DNA from: Vicugna pacos
Taxonomy: Eukaryota; Chordata; Mammalia; Artiodactyla; Camelidae
Reading direction: 5' to 3'
Assembly: GCF_048564905.1 (NCBI RefSeq)
Contig: NC_132995.1
Location: 9,374,501-9,438,500, forward strand
Length of the DNA stretch: 64,000 nucleotides
The position numbers and the translations under genes were made by a program. The notes beneath the pieces were generated by a model. The model did not search any database and was not told the DNA's origin. It worked only from the letters and a program-made list of their open reading frames with translations. Below, piece after piece: positions 1 through 10,700 of the stretch; position 1 is the first letter of the stretch; each line of letters opens with the position of its first letter.

Positions 1-447
1 AACATAGAGTCACTGTATGACCCAGGAATTCCATGCCTATGTGTATATTTCACAGAGAATTCAAAACATATATCCCATGCAAAGATTTGTGGAAACAATT
101 TAAATGTCCCTCAAATGAAAATAGATAAATGGGTAAATTAAATGCAGTATGCCCATACAACAGAATATTATTTGGCCATTAAAAGGAACACAGTACTAAT
201 ACAGGCTACAGTGTGGATGAAACTCATAAACATTACACTAAGTCAAAGAAACCAATCACAAAGACCACATATTATATGATTCAGTATCTATAAAATGTCC
301 AGAACAGGCAAATCTATAGAGACAGAAAATATATTAGTGGTTGCCTAGGGCTGAAGGAAGGGGGAAATAGGAAATGACTACTAATAGGTGTGGGGTTTCT
401 TTTGGGGGTGTGTGTGAAGAAATGTTTTTAAATTGATTATGGTAATA
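1..447 (+). mobile_element. Old L1 3' fragment, left part
   Basis: Reads like the end of L1 ORF2 and its 3' UTR (segments such as GAATATTATTTGGCCATTAAAA and GGTTGCCTAGGGCTGAAGG). It stops at TTGATTATGGT and resumes at about 1008, where TTGATTGTGGT is followed by the usual L1 tail. Confidence 0.75.
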
Positions 448-1007
448 CCCAGATAGACATTTCTCCAAAGAAGACATCCAGATGGCCAACAAGCACATGA
501 AAAGATCCTCAACATCACTAATTGTCAGAGAAATGCAAATCAAAGCTACCATGAGATATCACCTCACAGCAGTCAGAATGGCCATCATTAAAAAGTCCAC
601 AAACCATAAATGCTGGAGAGGGTGTGGAGAAAAAGGAACCCTTCTACATTGTTGATGGGAATGTAAATTGGGGCAGCCACTATAGAAAACAGTATGGAGA
701 TTCCTCAGAAAGCTAAAAATAGACTTATCATACGATCCAGCAATCCTACTCCTGGGCATATATCTGGAGGAAAATATAATTTGAAAGGACACATATACCT
801 CAATGTTCATAGTAGCACTACTTACAATAGCCAAGACATGGAAGCAACCTAAATGTCCATTGACAGATGACTGGATAAAGAAGATGTGGTATATTTATAC
901 AATGGAATACTACTCAGCCATAAAAAAGAATAAAATAATGCCATTTGCAGCAACATGGATGGACCTGGAGATTGTCATTCCAAGTGAAGCAAGTCAGAAA
1001 TCACAAT
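448..1007 (+). mobile_element. L1 ORF2 3' fragment nested in an older L1
   Basis: Closely follows the L1 ORF2 end (GAGATATCACCTCACAGCAG, ATACTACTCAGCCATAAAAA). It lies between two halves of an older L1, with TTGATTATGGT before and TTGATTGTGGT after it. It lacks the 3' UTR and a poly(A) tail, which is odd for a normal insertion. Confidence 0.7.
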
Positions 1008-1122
1008 ATTGATTGTGGTGATGATTGCACAACTCTTTGAATTTACTGAAACCATTGATTTGTACTCTTCAGTTGAATTGTAGGCTATATATATTATATT
1101 TCAATAAAACTGTTTAAAAAAG
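1008..1122 (+). mobile_element. Old L1 3' fragment, right part with tail
   Basis: GTGATGATTGCACAACTCT to AATAAAACTG and a short A run: the end of the L1 begun at 1-447. Confidence 0.7.
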
Positions 1123-1139
1123 TGGACGCCAGACCCCAC

Positions 1140-1400
1140 AAGAGGGTGCTCTAAGCACAGACTTATCTCCTCCCTTAACATCTCAGGCTCCACCTGCCGA
1201 CTCTGGCCACACCTCCGAGAATCTGGCCATGCCCCTAGGTTCTGACCACACCCCCAGGATATGGCCTGCCCCTCATCCAGGCCATGCCTCTGAAACTTTG
1301 GCCACACCCCCAACACTCTGGTCACACCCCTAGATCTTAACCACACCCTAAAACCCAGGTCACACCCCAAGGCAGAATCTGAAGCCACAAATTCACCCTC
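1140..1400. repeat. Degenerate CTGGCCACACCCC minisatellite
   Basis: About eight imperfect units of roughly 28-32 bp built on TCTGGCCACACCCCCAGG. Some units read GACCACACCCC. No gene. Confidence 0.7.
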
Positions 1401-1489
1401 CTGATTTCCCAAACTCAGCACAGAGACACCCACAGACTTAGATACTCTTAGAAACACAGAGCCTGAAAACCATAGACCTTTAAACCATG

Positions 1490-2335
1490 ACTTTTAATTT
1501 GCAAGCATTCTTTTCTTTCTTGAAATAATTTTAAACTTACGGAAAAGTTGCGAGAATAGGGCAAAGGCTTCTTGTATACCCTTCACTCAGGTTCCCCAAT
1601 TGCTAACACTTTGTCAGTTTGCTTTATCATTTGCTCTCCTCCCTTCCCCGAACCATTTGGGAGTAAGTTTCAGACAGTATACCTCTTCTCCCCTAAACAC
1701 TCAGGTGTGTATTTCCACATTTAAGGACATTCTTTTACACAGTCACAGAAAGGTTATCGAAAACAGGACGTTTAACAGTTATACAATACAAGCATCTAAC
1801 GGTGCAGCCTATATTCAAGTTGCCATTTGTCCCCAAACTATCTTTTTTAGTAAACCACATTTCCCAGTCCAGGATCCAAGCCGAGATCACATGTTGCATT
1901 TAGTTTTGTTGTCTTTTTAGTCTCCTTCAGTCTGGGACAACTGCTCAGCCTTTTATGACATTGACATTTTTGAACACTGCAAGCCAGTTTTTAGTTCTTT
2001 TGTAAGATGTCTAGATTAGGGTTTGTCTAATGTTTCCTTGTTGTTCAGATTCTGGTGGCCGGAATATTATAAAAGTGATGCTGGATTCTTCTCGGTGCAT
2101 TGTATCAGAAGGTACATGATGCTAGTCATCCCATTATTGGTGCCGAATTCCATCACTTGGTTAAGGTCAATCATGGAATCCCGGACTCATCGACCCTTCA
2201 GTGTCAGTGTCTTCCCTTTCTGGCCCTCAGTTTCCCTTTTTGTAAAATGGAGGTGTCGTTTACATGAGGGTCTGCTAACAGCTAACCAGAAGATATATTC
2301 TGTTTAGTTCTTGTGCTCTTAAAATCATTTTAGGG
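1490..2335 (-). mobile_element. L1M 3' UTR fragment
   Basis: Antisense L1 3' UTR (AACTTACGGAAAAGTTGC, TTTGGGAGTAAGTTTCAGAC, CAGGATCCAAGCCGAGATCA). Ancient mammalian L1. The following 2340-2890 shows nothing I can assign. Confidence 0.7.
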
Positions 2336-2894
2336 GAACAGCACCATTTAAGATTTGGCAGATTTCACACATACACTTGGAAGAGAGATTCTCTGACTGA
2401 GCTTCTGGGTTTACCCAGGGTGGTGATAACAAGTGAAACTTTGCATCAGGGGCTGGGGCCCTGGAAAAATGCATGGAAAGTATGACTTCTGGCCCTAGAA
2501 CACTAGGACTTTCACAGATGAGGAGAACAGTCTTGGTGGTGGTGGCTGAGAGAGGGCTGGGGGGCTGGAGACCCTATATGTGGCCCTCCCCACCCCTCTC
2601 CTTGGAGTCTGCCTTTCTTTGTGGGGAGGGGGAGGGGTGTGGAAGGACACGTGCCCAGTCCCAAGGTCAGGAGGCTGAGAGGGGATTTCCATGTGTGGAG
2701 AAGCCAGATCCTTTGTTTTAGAGAAGTAACTTACCAAGGTCAGTGCTGGGTTCAGTTTTTGAACCCGAGGATAGTTTCTCTCACACATAGCACATCACCC
2801 ACAGCCTGGACCCACAGGTATGAGGAAACTCCCAGGACACACTCCAGTGGGCCTGGCATCTCCACTCTCATCAAATCCCCATCAACCCACCAAC

Positions 2895-3030
2895 CCTGAG
2901 AGCGGGCTATTATTCCCATTTTACAGATGAGGAAGTGGAGGCTCAGGGCTGTGAAGTCTCATGATCAAGGTCACAGAGCTAGGACTCGAGCTCAGTTCTG
3001 AGTCCAGGGCCTTTGCCCTCGGTGACCCAC
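2895..3030 (-). repeat. MIR SINE fragment
   Basis: TTCCCATTTTACAGATGAGG followed by CAAGGTCACAGAGCTAG, the antisense MIR core. DNA from 3040 to 3530 holds nothing I can assign apart from short CA-rich runs. Confidence 0.65.
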
Positions 3031-3537
3031 CCACCTGTTCACCTACCCCCATTCCAGTAGCCCATACACATGCACACACACGCACTTAAGAGACACAACC
3101 ACACACAGCCTTCCTTTCAGGCAAGGGCCCAGCAAATATGAGCATGGATTTTGGAGGCAGCGCATCCGGTCTTGGATAGGCAGCTTGTTCTCTCTGAGTC
3201 TCAGTATTCTTGTCTGGAATATGGGCATCATCATGGTCAATACACGGCTGCTCAGATTTGTTTCTGTTCACACTCCACAAATCTGCACTGTGTGACAGGG
3301 GACCAAACAGCCACAAAGGATTGCAGACGCCATAACGCAGCAGGGGGTGGGCAAGGCTCACCCATTCTACCGTCACTTCTCTGGGTCTGCTCTGTGCTGG
3401 CTGCTGTGAGTGCTGGGTACCCAGGGCTCACTGTCTGCTGGAGAGACAGTCATTGCCCGCGACCTTACTGGTGTGGTGGTACTATCACATGGGAAGTTTG
3501 CACACACAGCTGCTTACAGGGCCCAACAGTCACCTTC

Positions 3538-3980
3538 TGTAGTGGGCTGAGTGGTGGCCTCCCACGAAGATATGAAACCATTCTAACCCCCTAGGACCTG
3601 TGCATGTGATCTTATTTGGAAAAAGGGTATTTGCAGATGCAGTTAAGGTGAGGATCTCGAAGAGAGATGATCCTGGATTATCTGGGTGGGCCCTAAACCT
3701 TAAGACAATTGTCATTATAAGAGAGATGAGAAGACATAGACACACAGAGATGGAGATGGAGGCAGAGATGGAAGGGATGCAGCCACAAACCAGGGAATGC
3801 CAGAGCCACCAGAAGCTGGAAGAGGCAAGGAAGGGTCTGCCCTGAGAGCCTTTGGAGAGAGTGCAGCCCTGCTGACACCTTGATTTTGGACTTCTGGCCT
3901 CCAGAGCTGTCAGAGAATAAATTTCTGTTTTAAGCCACCTAGTTCGTGGCCATCTGTCACAGCCCTAGGAAACTAATACA
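3538..3980 (+). mobile_element. MLT1-type LTR fossil (ERVL-MaLR)
   Basis: Begins TGTAGTGGGCTGAG and ends in GGAAACTAATACA with the typical AATAAATTTCTGTTTTAAGC segment near its end. A solitary, old and decayed LTR; no internal part seen. Confidence 0.75.
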
Positions 3981-4019
3981 GCTTCCAAATGAGGCAGCAG
4001 TAGGGCCACCATAGCCCAG

Positions 4020-4380
4020 AGGTAGGGGCAGGAACACTGGCACATGGTCACAAAAACACACAAAGACACGTGGCCACCTGGGTCAGGACAGTCAGGTGAT
4101 TGTGGGCCACCCAGTCAGAGCTGACCCAGAAGTGCATGTGTGGATGTGTGTGCATGCATGTACGTGTCCACACATACACACACAGCTATTCATGGAACCC
4201 AACAGTGTCTCTCAGTGTAACCGAGCAGGACTCTATTGTCATCGGTGGCCATCTGATATCTGTAAGTGTTTGTAACTGCCTAACTGTATAATGGTTTAAA
4301 GGGTTTTTCTTATCCTCTTGCTGACCAAGTTGGGCTGGAGAGGAGGGAGGTTTGGGTGATCCACCCACTCCCTTGTGGTT
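4020..4380. other. Gene-free stretch with CA/TG-rich patches
   Basis: Short CA- and TG-rich runs (about 4045-4080 and 4130-4185). No gene or named repeat recognised. Confidence 0.4.
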
Positions 4381-4399
4381 CTGGGTACAGGGATAATGC

Positions 4400-4980
4400 T
4401 CAGTGCTCTGCTTTTGCCCCCAGTGCTCTCCTCCTGACTCCAGTGCCCTCCTCTTGACCCCTTGTGGTTTCCTTGTATCCTGTTGTTTGAGCTGCAGGCT
4501 GAGGCCTGCAGCAGGAGATCCCAGGCCTCAGTCTGCTTAAAAGGAGAAAAGTATTTATCAACCTGACTTTAAACTGCACAAGTTTTTCTCTAGAGCTCTT
4601 TTCCACAGAGCCCCTTCCTAAGCATCCTTTGTTCTAGATATAAGAATATTAAGAAACTCCCAAACCTGGAGGTGAACTTCATACCCAGCAGAGGGAAGGG
4701 GACCACAGTATCTACAAAAATAAAAACAACTTTGCAACAGTTTATCACATTGTATGCAATCTCTATGGAAGATAGTTCTGCCTCTCAATTTCTTGAACTT
4801 TTACTATAAACCCTCTGCCGTCTCTCCCCAGCAGGCTCACAGTCATAGAAGCATTATCCCACTGTGACCTCCTTTGCCTGGCAAAGAAATAAAGCTGCCC
4901 TTTCTACTTCATGCAAAGCTCTGTCCTCGAGTCTCAATTCGGTAAGTGGGGTACGGAGACCATGTTTTGGCAACACGAGG
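4400..4980 (+). mobile_element. Possible retroviral LTR fragment
   Basis: The stretch ending in AATAAAGCTGCCCTTTCTAC, followed about 40 bases later by a GGT-rich segment, resembles the R-U5 end of a retroviral LTR. Family not recognised; old and broken. Could also be unrelated unique DNA. Confidence 0.3.
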
Positions 4981-5161
4981 AAGACATTGAGACAGTTGGC
5001 CCCACATATAGAACACGTTATGAAGTCGTGGCAGCAGAAATGTTCACAATAGCCAAGACATACAAAGACCCAGAGGCCCATGGAGGCCCCCCTAGATTAA
5101 AAAAAACAGCATTTAGCATCACTCAGAAACATACAAACACATGGTCACTCAAGACCAATAG

Positions 5162-5869
5162 ATAGGAATGTAGCTTGGTGCAGCCGCTATGGAAAACAGT
5201 ATGGAGATTCCTTAAGAAGGAAGTAAAAACTAAAAATAGAGTTACCCTATGATCCAGCAATTCCCTTCCTGGGAATCTATCCGGAGGAAACTCAAATTTG
5301 AAGATACATGCACCCCAATGTTCACAGCAGCACTATTTACAAGACATGGAAACAACCTAAATGTCCATCAACAGTTGACTGGATAAAGAAGTTGTGGTGT
5401 ATTTAGATAATGGAATATTACTCAGCCATAAAAAGAATACAATACTGCCATTTATAGCAACGTGGATGGACCTGAAGATCGTCATACTAAGTGAAGTAAG
5501 TCAGAAAGAAAAGTACCATATGATATCACTTATATGGGGAATCTAAAAAAAAATGACACAAATGAAATTATTTACAAAACAGAAACAAACTCACAGACAT
5601 AGAAAACAAACTTATGGTTACCAGGGTGGAAAGGGAGTGGTGCGGAAGGTTAAAATGAGTTCGGGATTTGCAGATGCTAACTACTATATATAAAATAGAC
5701 GAACAACAAGGTCCTACTGTTTAGCACAGGGAACTATTTTCAATACTTTCTAATAACCTATAATGAAAAAGAATATGAAAAGGAATATATATGTGTACAA
5801 TGAATCACTATGAAATTAACACCGGAAATTAACACAACATGCAAACCAAAAATACTTCAATAAAAAGAA
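5162..5869 (+). mobile_element. 5'-truncated L1 with intact target duplications
   Basis: L1 ORF2 end and 3' UTR, about 0.7 kb. It is bounded by an exact 11-bp duplication AAGACCAATAG at 5151-5161 and 5870-5880, with a short A-rich tail (AATAAAAAGAAA). Relatively recent by its preserved duplications. Confidence 0.85.
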
Positions 5870-6117
5870 AAGACCAATAGAACGGGGCAAAGGTTGCCAG
5901 CTTCTCTGGAAGGACACCCCCTTCACCAAGGCTGGAGGCAGTGGGGGCTGACATCGGGTCCAGTCCTTCCTCAGGGGTCCCTGCTAGTCCTTGCTCCCCA
6001 CCCTCACTGTACATCCATCTGCCCTTCTTGATGGGAAAATCCTTGTCACAAATCTCTCATCCATATACCTACCTCCTAGTAGTTGCTTCTCTGATTGATG
6101 TCCAGGGTCAGCTGCGT

Positions 6118-6590
6118 TAAGGCTACCAACAAATATCTACATCCTAATCTCTGGAATCTGTGAATGTGTGAAGTATCATATGGCAAAAGGGATTTGGCAG
6201 ATAAGGATCCTGAGATGGGCAGATTATCCTGGATTATCTGGGTGGACCCAGGGGGATTATCACAGGGTCCTTCTAAGAGGGAGGCAGGAGATTAGAATAG
6301 GAGATGTGCAGATGGAAGCAAGAAGTTGGAGCAATACCAGGAAGGGGCTACAAGCCAAGGAATGCAGGTAGCCTCTAGAAGCTGGATAAAGAAAGGGAAC
6401 AGATTCTCCCCTGGAACTTCCAGAAGGAACCAGCTCTGTTGACACCTTAACTTTGGCCCAGTGAAGCTGATTTTGGAATTCTGACCTCCAGAACTATCAG
6501 AGGATGAATTTGTGTTGTTTTAAGCCGCTCACTTTGTGTTGCTTTTTTACTGTGGCAACAAGAAATGAGTGTAAACCCTGACTGATACAC
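6118..6590 (+). mobile_element. MLT1-type LTR fossil (ERVL-MaLR)
   Basis: Carries the family's ATTATCCTGGATTATCTGGG segment, a CCTCCAGAACTATCAGAGG segment and an end ACTGATACAC. Solitary decayed LTR, similar to that at 3538-3980. Confidence 0.75.
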
Positions 6591-6599
6591 AAGAGACAT

Positions 6600-7135
6600 G
6601 TCTAGAGAGTTAAAAATAAACCTGTATGTTGTGGGGGCCCTGGAGCCAGAGTAAAATGTTACACATCAAGTAAGGTAGTCACACAAAAACAATCACACTG
6701 GATGACCACAGGTCTCCCTCCGTGTTAGGAACACCCACGGATGCTACACACAAGGCAACCCACAGACCCCGGAATCAACAGTTTACAGCAGGTACACAAC
6801 AGTCAGCTGTGGTACCACAGGGACCCACAAACTGCTGCATCCCTCAAAAGCACACCACTCACACCTGCCCACACCCAGAGCTCCCATCCCATGGAATCCA
6901 ACAGAGTCCCCAGAAAGATGTCACACATCACGTCATTTGCATAAAACAGTGGCACAGTGACACAGTGACAGACCACTTACAACCAAACACACCAGGAGCC
7001 CCAGAGGCACCCATACACATCACTGTCAGTCTGAGACTCACAAGGTCATTCCTGGAGTCAGCTGGATATAGTGTCCAGGTGTGCACACACACAAACACGC
7101 CTCCTCCAGACCTCTGCATGAGAGAGGCCCCACCA
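6600..7135. repeat. CA-rich low-complexity DNA
   Basis: Irregular CACA, CAGTGACA and CCCACA runs between the MLT1 fossil and the BCL3 3' end. It keeps an open frame by composition only; no gene. Confidence 0.5.
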
Positions 7136-7139
7136 AGCC

Positions 7140-7570
7140 AGGGATATGGTACAAAAATAGTTTATTACAAAAGAAATTCAACCAAAATGCCTAATAATTT
7201 ACATTGTTATCAGTGCCTGGCTACAGTCCATCTCTCCTCATCCAACTGGGGAGAGCACAAAGAAGAGTGGCTTTTCCTCGGTTCCACCATCTCTGGAAGA
7301 GGAGAAGGAAATGAACATTTGGGTGGAGTTCCAGACAGGAGACAGGCGCCTGAGAATAATGGGGGTCAGAGTCCTGGGTGCCAGAGATGAGTTGGGGGAA
7401 TATCTGTGCTGAGAAGAGGGGGCTTATGGGTAAATACATGTGCCTTTGTGCAAATCCTGGTCCAGAAGATTGGGGGGGCAGAGTGAGATCTTCACAGTTT
7501 TCAGGAGGGCTGACCCCATTGGGCAGCAAGGTCCCTCCTCATGAGTCCGAGATCTGCCCCCCCATCCCTC
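7140..7570 (-). other. BCL3: BCL3 3' untranslated region with poly(A) signal
   Basis: Between the BCL3 stop and a minus-strand AATAAA at 7161-7166 there are about 400 nt of G/C-rich, non-repetitive sequence. No competing signal was noticed closer to the stop, so this is taken as the 3' UTR with cleavage near 7140-7150. The exact cleavage site cannot be seen. Confidence 0.7.
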
Positions 7571-7758
7571 TCAGCTGCCTCCTGGAGCTGGGGAAGGGGG
7601 CACCGGCTGGCCAGGGGCTCGGAGGACCCCAGAAAAGGGCAAGAAGGTAGGTGGAGATGAGGGAGGAAGGAAGAAACTGGGGGGAGCCATGGGGAATCCA
7701 GGGAGGTCTTTAGGGGGAGACTGGGAGGGCGAGGAGGGAGGTGATGCTGACAGAAGAC
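7571..7758 (-). CDS. BCL3: BCL3 coding exon 9 (C-terminus and stop)
   Basis: Codes residues 393-454, from GLLSASPPSSPSQSPPKDL to PVPPSPAPGGS, then TGA at 7571-7573. A Pro/Ser-rich transactivation tail with several SP sites; the SPSQSPP cluster corresponds to the known GSK3 phosphodegron region of human BCL3 (family knowledge). Acceptor CCACAG|GT. Confidence 0.95.
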
Positions 7759-10700
7759 CTGTGGGAAGAAAAGAGAGAGGAGGCGTGAGGGCAGTGAGAC
7801 TGGATCCAGAGAAAGGGGGCTGGGGGCCCCCACTCCTGGGTGCTGAGGGAGGAGGGGGCTGATTTCTCACCATTGGAGCTGACTCGGCTGCTGCTCTCCG
7901 GGGAGGTGGTGGTGCTCCGGTCAGAGGAAGGCTCAGGCTGGGATGCAGGAGCCGGCCGGGTGGCCTTCCCCCTCAGGATGTCGATGACCTGTAGGAAGAT
8001 GCGGAGTCATTACCAAGCCACCCTTGCCCACCCAGCACCGCCTTTCTCCACCTCGCCTAGCTCATGGGGTGTCCATGTTCAAATGGGCACTGCCTCTACC
8101 TCAGTATGTGAAGGCGGGCGGGTCACTTCCCGTCTTTGTGCCTCAGTCTCTCCTCTGTCCGGAACTCACATCCACGCACTCTGGCTCACCCGCCCGCCTC
8201 CACGCCCTGCACGGACACGCACACGCAAACCGCCGCACCCCTGCATATACGTGCCCACTCACATCCACGCTGACCGGCGCTCGGGCACAGACCCCTCCTC
8301 CGCCGCCCCCGCAACTCCCACCGCCACCAGCGCGCACGCTCACCCGGCGGCTGCGCGCCACCATCAGCGGCGTGTCGTTGTGGCAGTTCTTGAGGCCGCT
8401 GTCGGCGCCGCTGCGGACCAGCGTGCGCACGAGCGGGAGGAGCCCGCGGCCCGACGCCGAGTGCAGCGCCGAGCTGCCCGAGTACATCTGAGCGTTCACG
8501 TTGGCGCCGTGCTGCGGGCCGGGAGGGGCGGGTCAGGACCACCGCGGCGGCCGGACCGGGGCCAGGTCCGACTGGAGGGGGCGGGGCCCGGGCGGGGCCA
8601 GAGGGAGGGGCGGGGCCGGGTGGGATCAGAGCCTGGGGCGGGGCCACATCGGGGTGGGGCGAGAGAAGGCTGGAAGCTGGACAGAGCGGGATGGGGGGCG
8701 GCGCTGAATCAACCCGTGCTGGACTCGGCAGCCCTGGCCAAGGTAGGGTGGAGTCAGAGATGGGAAGAGTCCAGAGTATGGGCCTAATGGTGGTCACAGT
8801 TGAGGCAGAAGGACAGCACGGAGACAGGGCCAAAGCCGGAAGGCAGGATCAGTAAGACTCTCGCTGGGTGGGGCAGCTTGGGCCATTTGAACGGCGGAGG
8901 AGTAATGGGAGAAGGACCTGGGTAAGTTCGTAGCCGGTGTGTGTGTGTGTGTGTATGTGTGAAAGAGAGAGAGAGAGAGAAATAAGTCACAGGGTTGACA
9001 GATAGAGTCCTGGAAGGAAGGGTCGGGGCTGGAAGTATAGCAAGAGAGGAGACAGAATTGGAAGGGGTCAGTGAGTGGCAGGGATGGGGCGACAGCCTGT
9101 TGGTAACAGAGGAAAGAGTGGGCGAGAGGCCACGGGCATAGGCCGTACCCACCTGCAGCAGCAGCTGCACCATGCTAAGGCTGTTGTTTTCGACGGCGTG
9201 TATGAGTGGGGAGCGGCCGCTCTTAATGTCCTGCGGCAGGGAAGGAAGGTTTTGAGCATCTCCTACTTGTGTCCAAACAGTGGGCGGGTTCGCATCGCAA
9301 TCGCTTAGTCTAGCATCTCAACCGGATGCATACTTCAAGCCCCACCCCACTCATCAGGGCGTTCTCCCACTGTAGCCCCTCCCCGTTGGCTCCGCCCCTC
9401 CCCGCTCCTATTGGTTCCACCCCCGACCCAAGCACGCTCACCACAGCGTCGATGTCTGCGCCATGCTCCAGCAGCAGCAGCACGGCTTCGTGGCACTCGG
9501 TATTCACGGCCACGTGCAAGGCAGTGAGCCCTGAAGGAGAGGGAGACTCAGTTAAACCTGGGCGTGGGGCTCTGCGCCCTCAGAAGAACTCCACGGCTTG
9601 CCAGACAGCCCCACCTTGCACCCGGGTAGGTGCTCACCGTCGTAATTGCGGGCCTCCAGGTCCACGGTGCCTCCGGCCGCGCTGTCCAGCAGGGCCCGCA
9701 GGCAGGCCGGGCTGCGGTGCTCGCACGCCAGGTGGGCTGCCGTCTGGCCATGGCGGTCCAGTGCCATGGGACTGGCACCGGCCATCACCAGGAGCCGGAC
9801 CACAGACGGCAGGGTGGTGATCACAGCCAGGTGTAGCGGTGTCTGGGGACGAGAGACTGTAAGGGACCCGTGCCCTGCCTCCCAGTCCTGCCTTCCCCAG
9901 AATTTCCGAGTCCTGACGCCTAGCTATAGTCTTATTCAAGAACCAGAAATCTGGAGCGCCTCCTCCCTCAGATTCAACAGTCAGGGCCCCCAGCTCTTCT
10001 TCCCCTAGGACCCAGGAGTCCAGGTCTCCAGCCCCCTGTTCCATCAGATCCAGGTCCCCAGGCTCACCTGCCGTAGGTTATTATAGATATCCAGGTCCCG
10101 GCCGCCATGCTGGAAGAGGTTGACTAGCCGATGCACAGCTGGCAAATTGCCCTGCACTACGGCAATGTGGAGTGGCCTGGAGGTGGAGGATCACGGGCAT
10201 GAGGGGCTGGTCACCTCTCACACCCACAATCTTAGCAGTGCTCATTCCATTATGTGCAGGCTACTCTAGAAAAATCTCCAGAATCCAGCCACTGCTCCCC
10301 ACCCCTACTCCCTCCGTCTTGGTTCAGCCACCATTATCTCCCCCCTCGACTGTCCCCTCCTCCCTGGCCTCCCTGCTTCCACCCTGCCCTATGGCCTGTC
10401 CCTCACATAGCAGCTAGAGAGACCCTTGTGGAATCTAAGTCAGGTCATGCCCCTTTTCTGCCCAGAACCCTCAGAGTAAAGGCCGAAGTCCTCGCTATGG
10501 CCCACAGGCCTTATGTGATCTTGCCTCTCATTCTTCAATTCCTTTATCTCTGTCCACTCTCCTCACTCAGCTGGGACCATTGACCTCCTTGCTGTTCCTC
10601 AAACATACCAAGCATGCTTGCCTCCCAGGGCTTTCACACTGGCTGTTCCCTTTGCCTGGAATAATCTTACCCCTCCCCCAGATCTGCAGGGTCAGCTCCC

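Noticed and set aside
7840-8787. 315-codon plus-strand frame
   Set aside because: It is the shadow of BCL3 exons 7-8 and CpG-rich introns; no protein family recognised.
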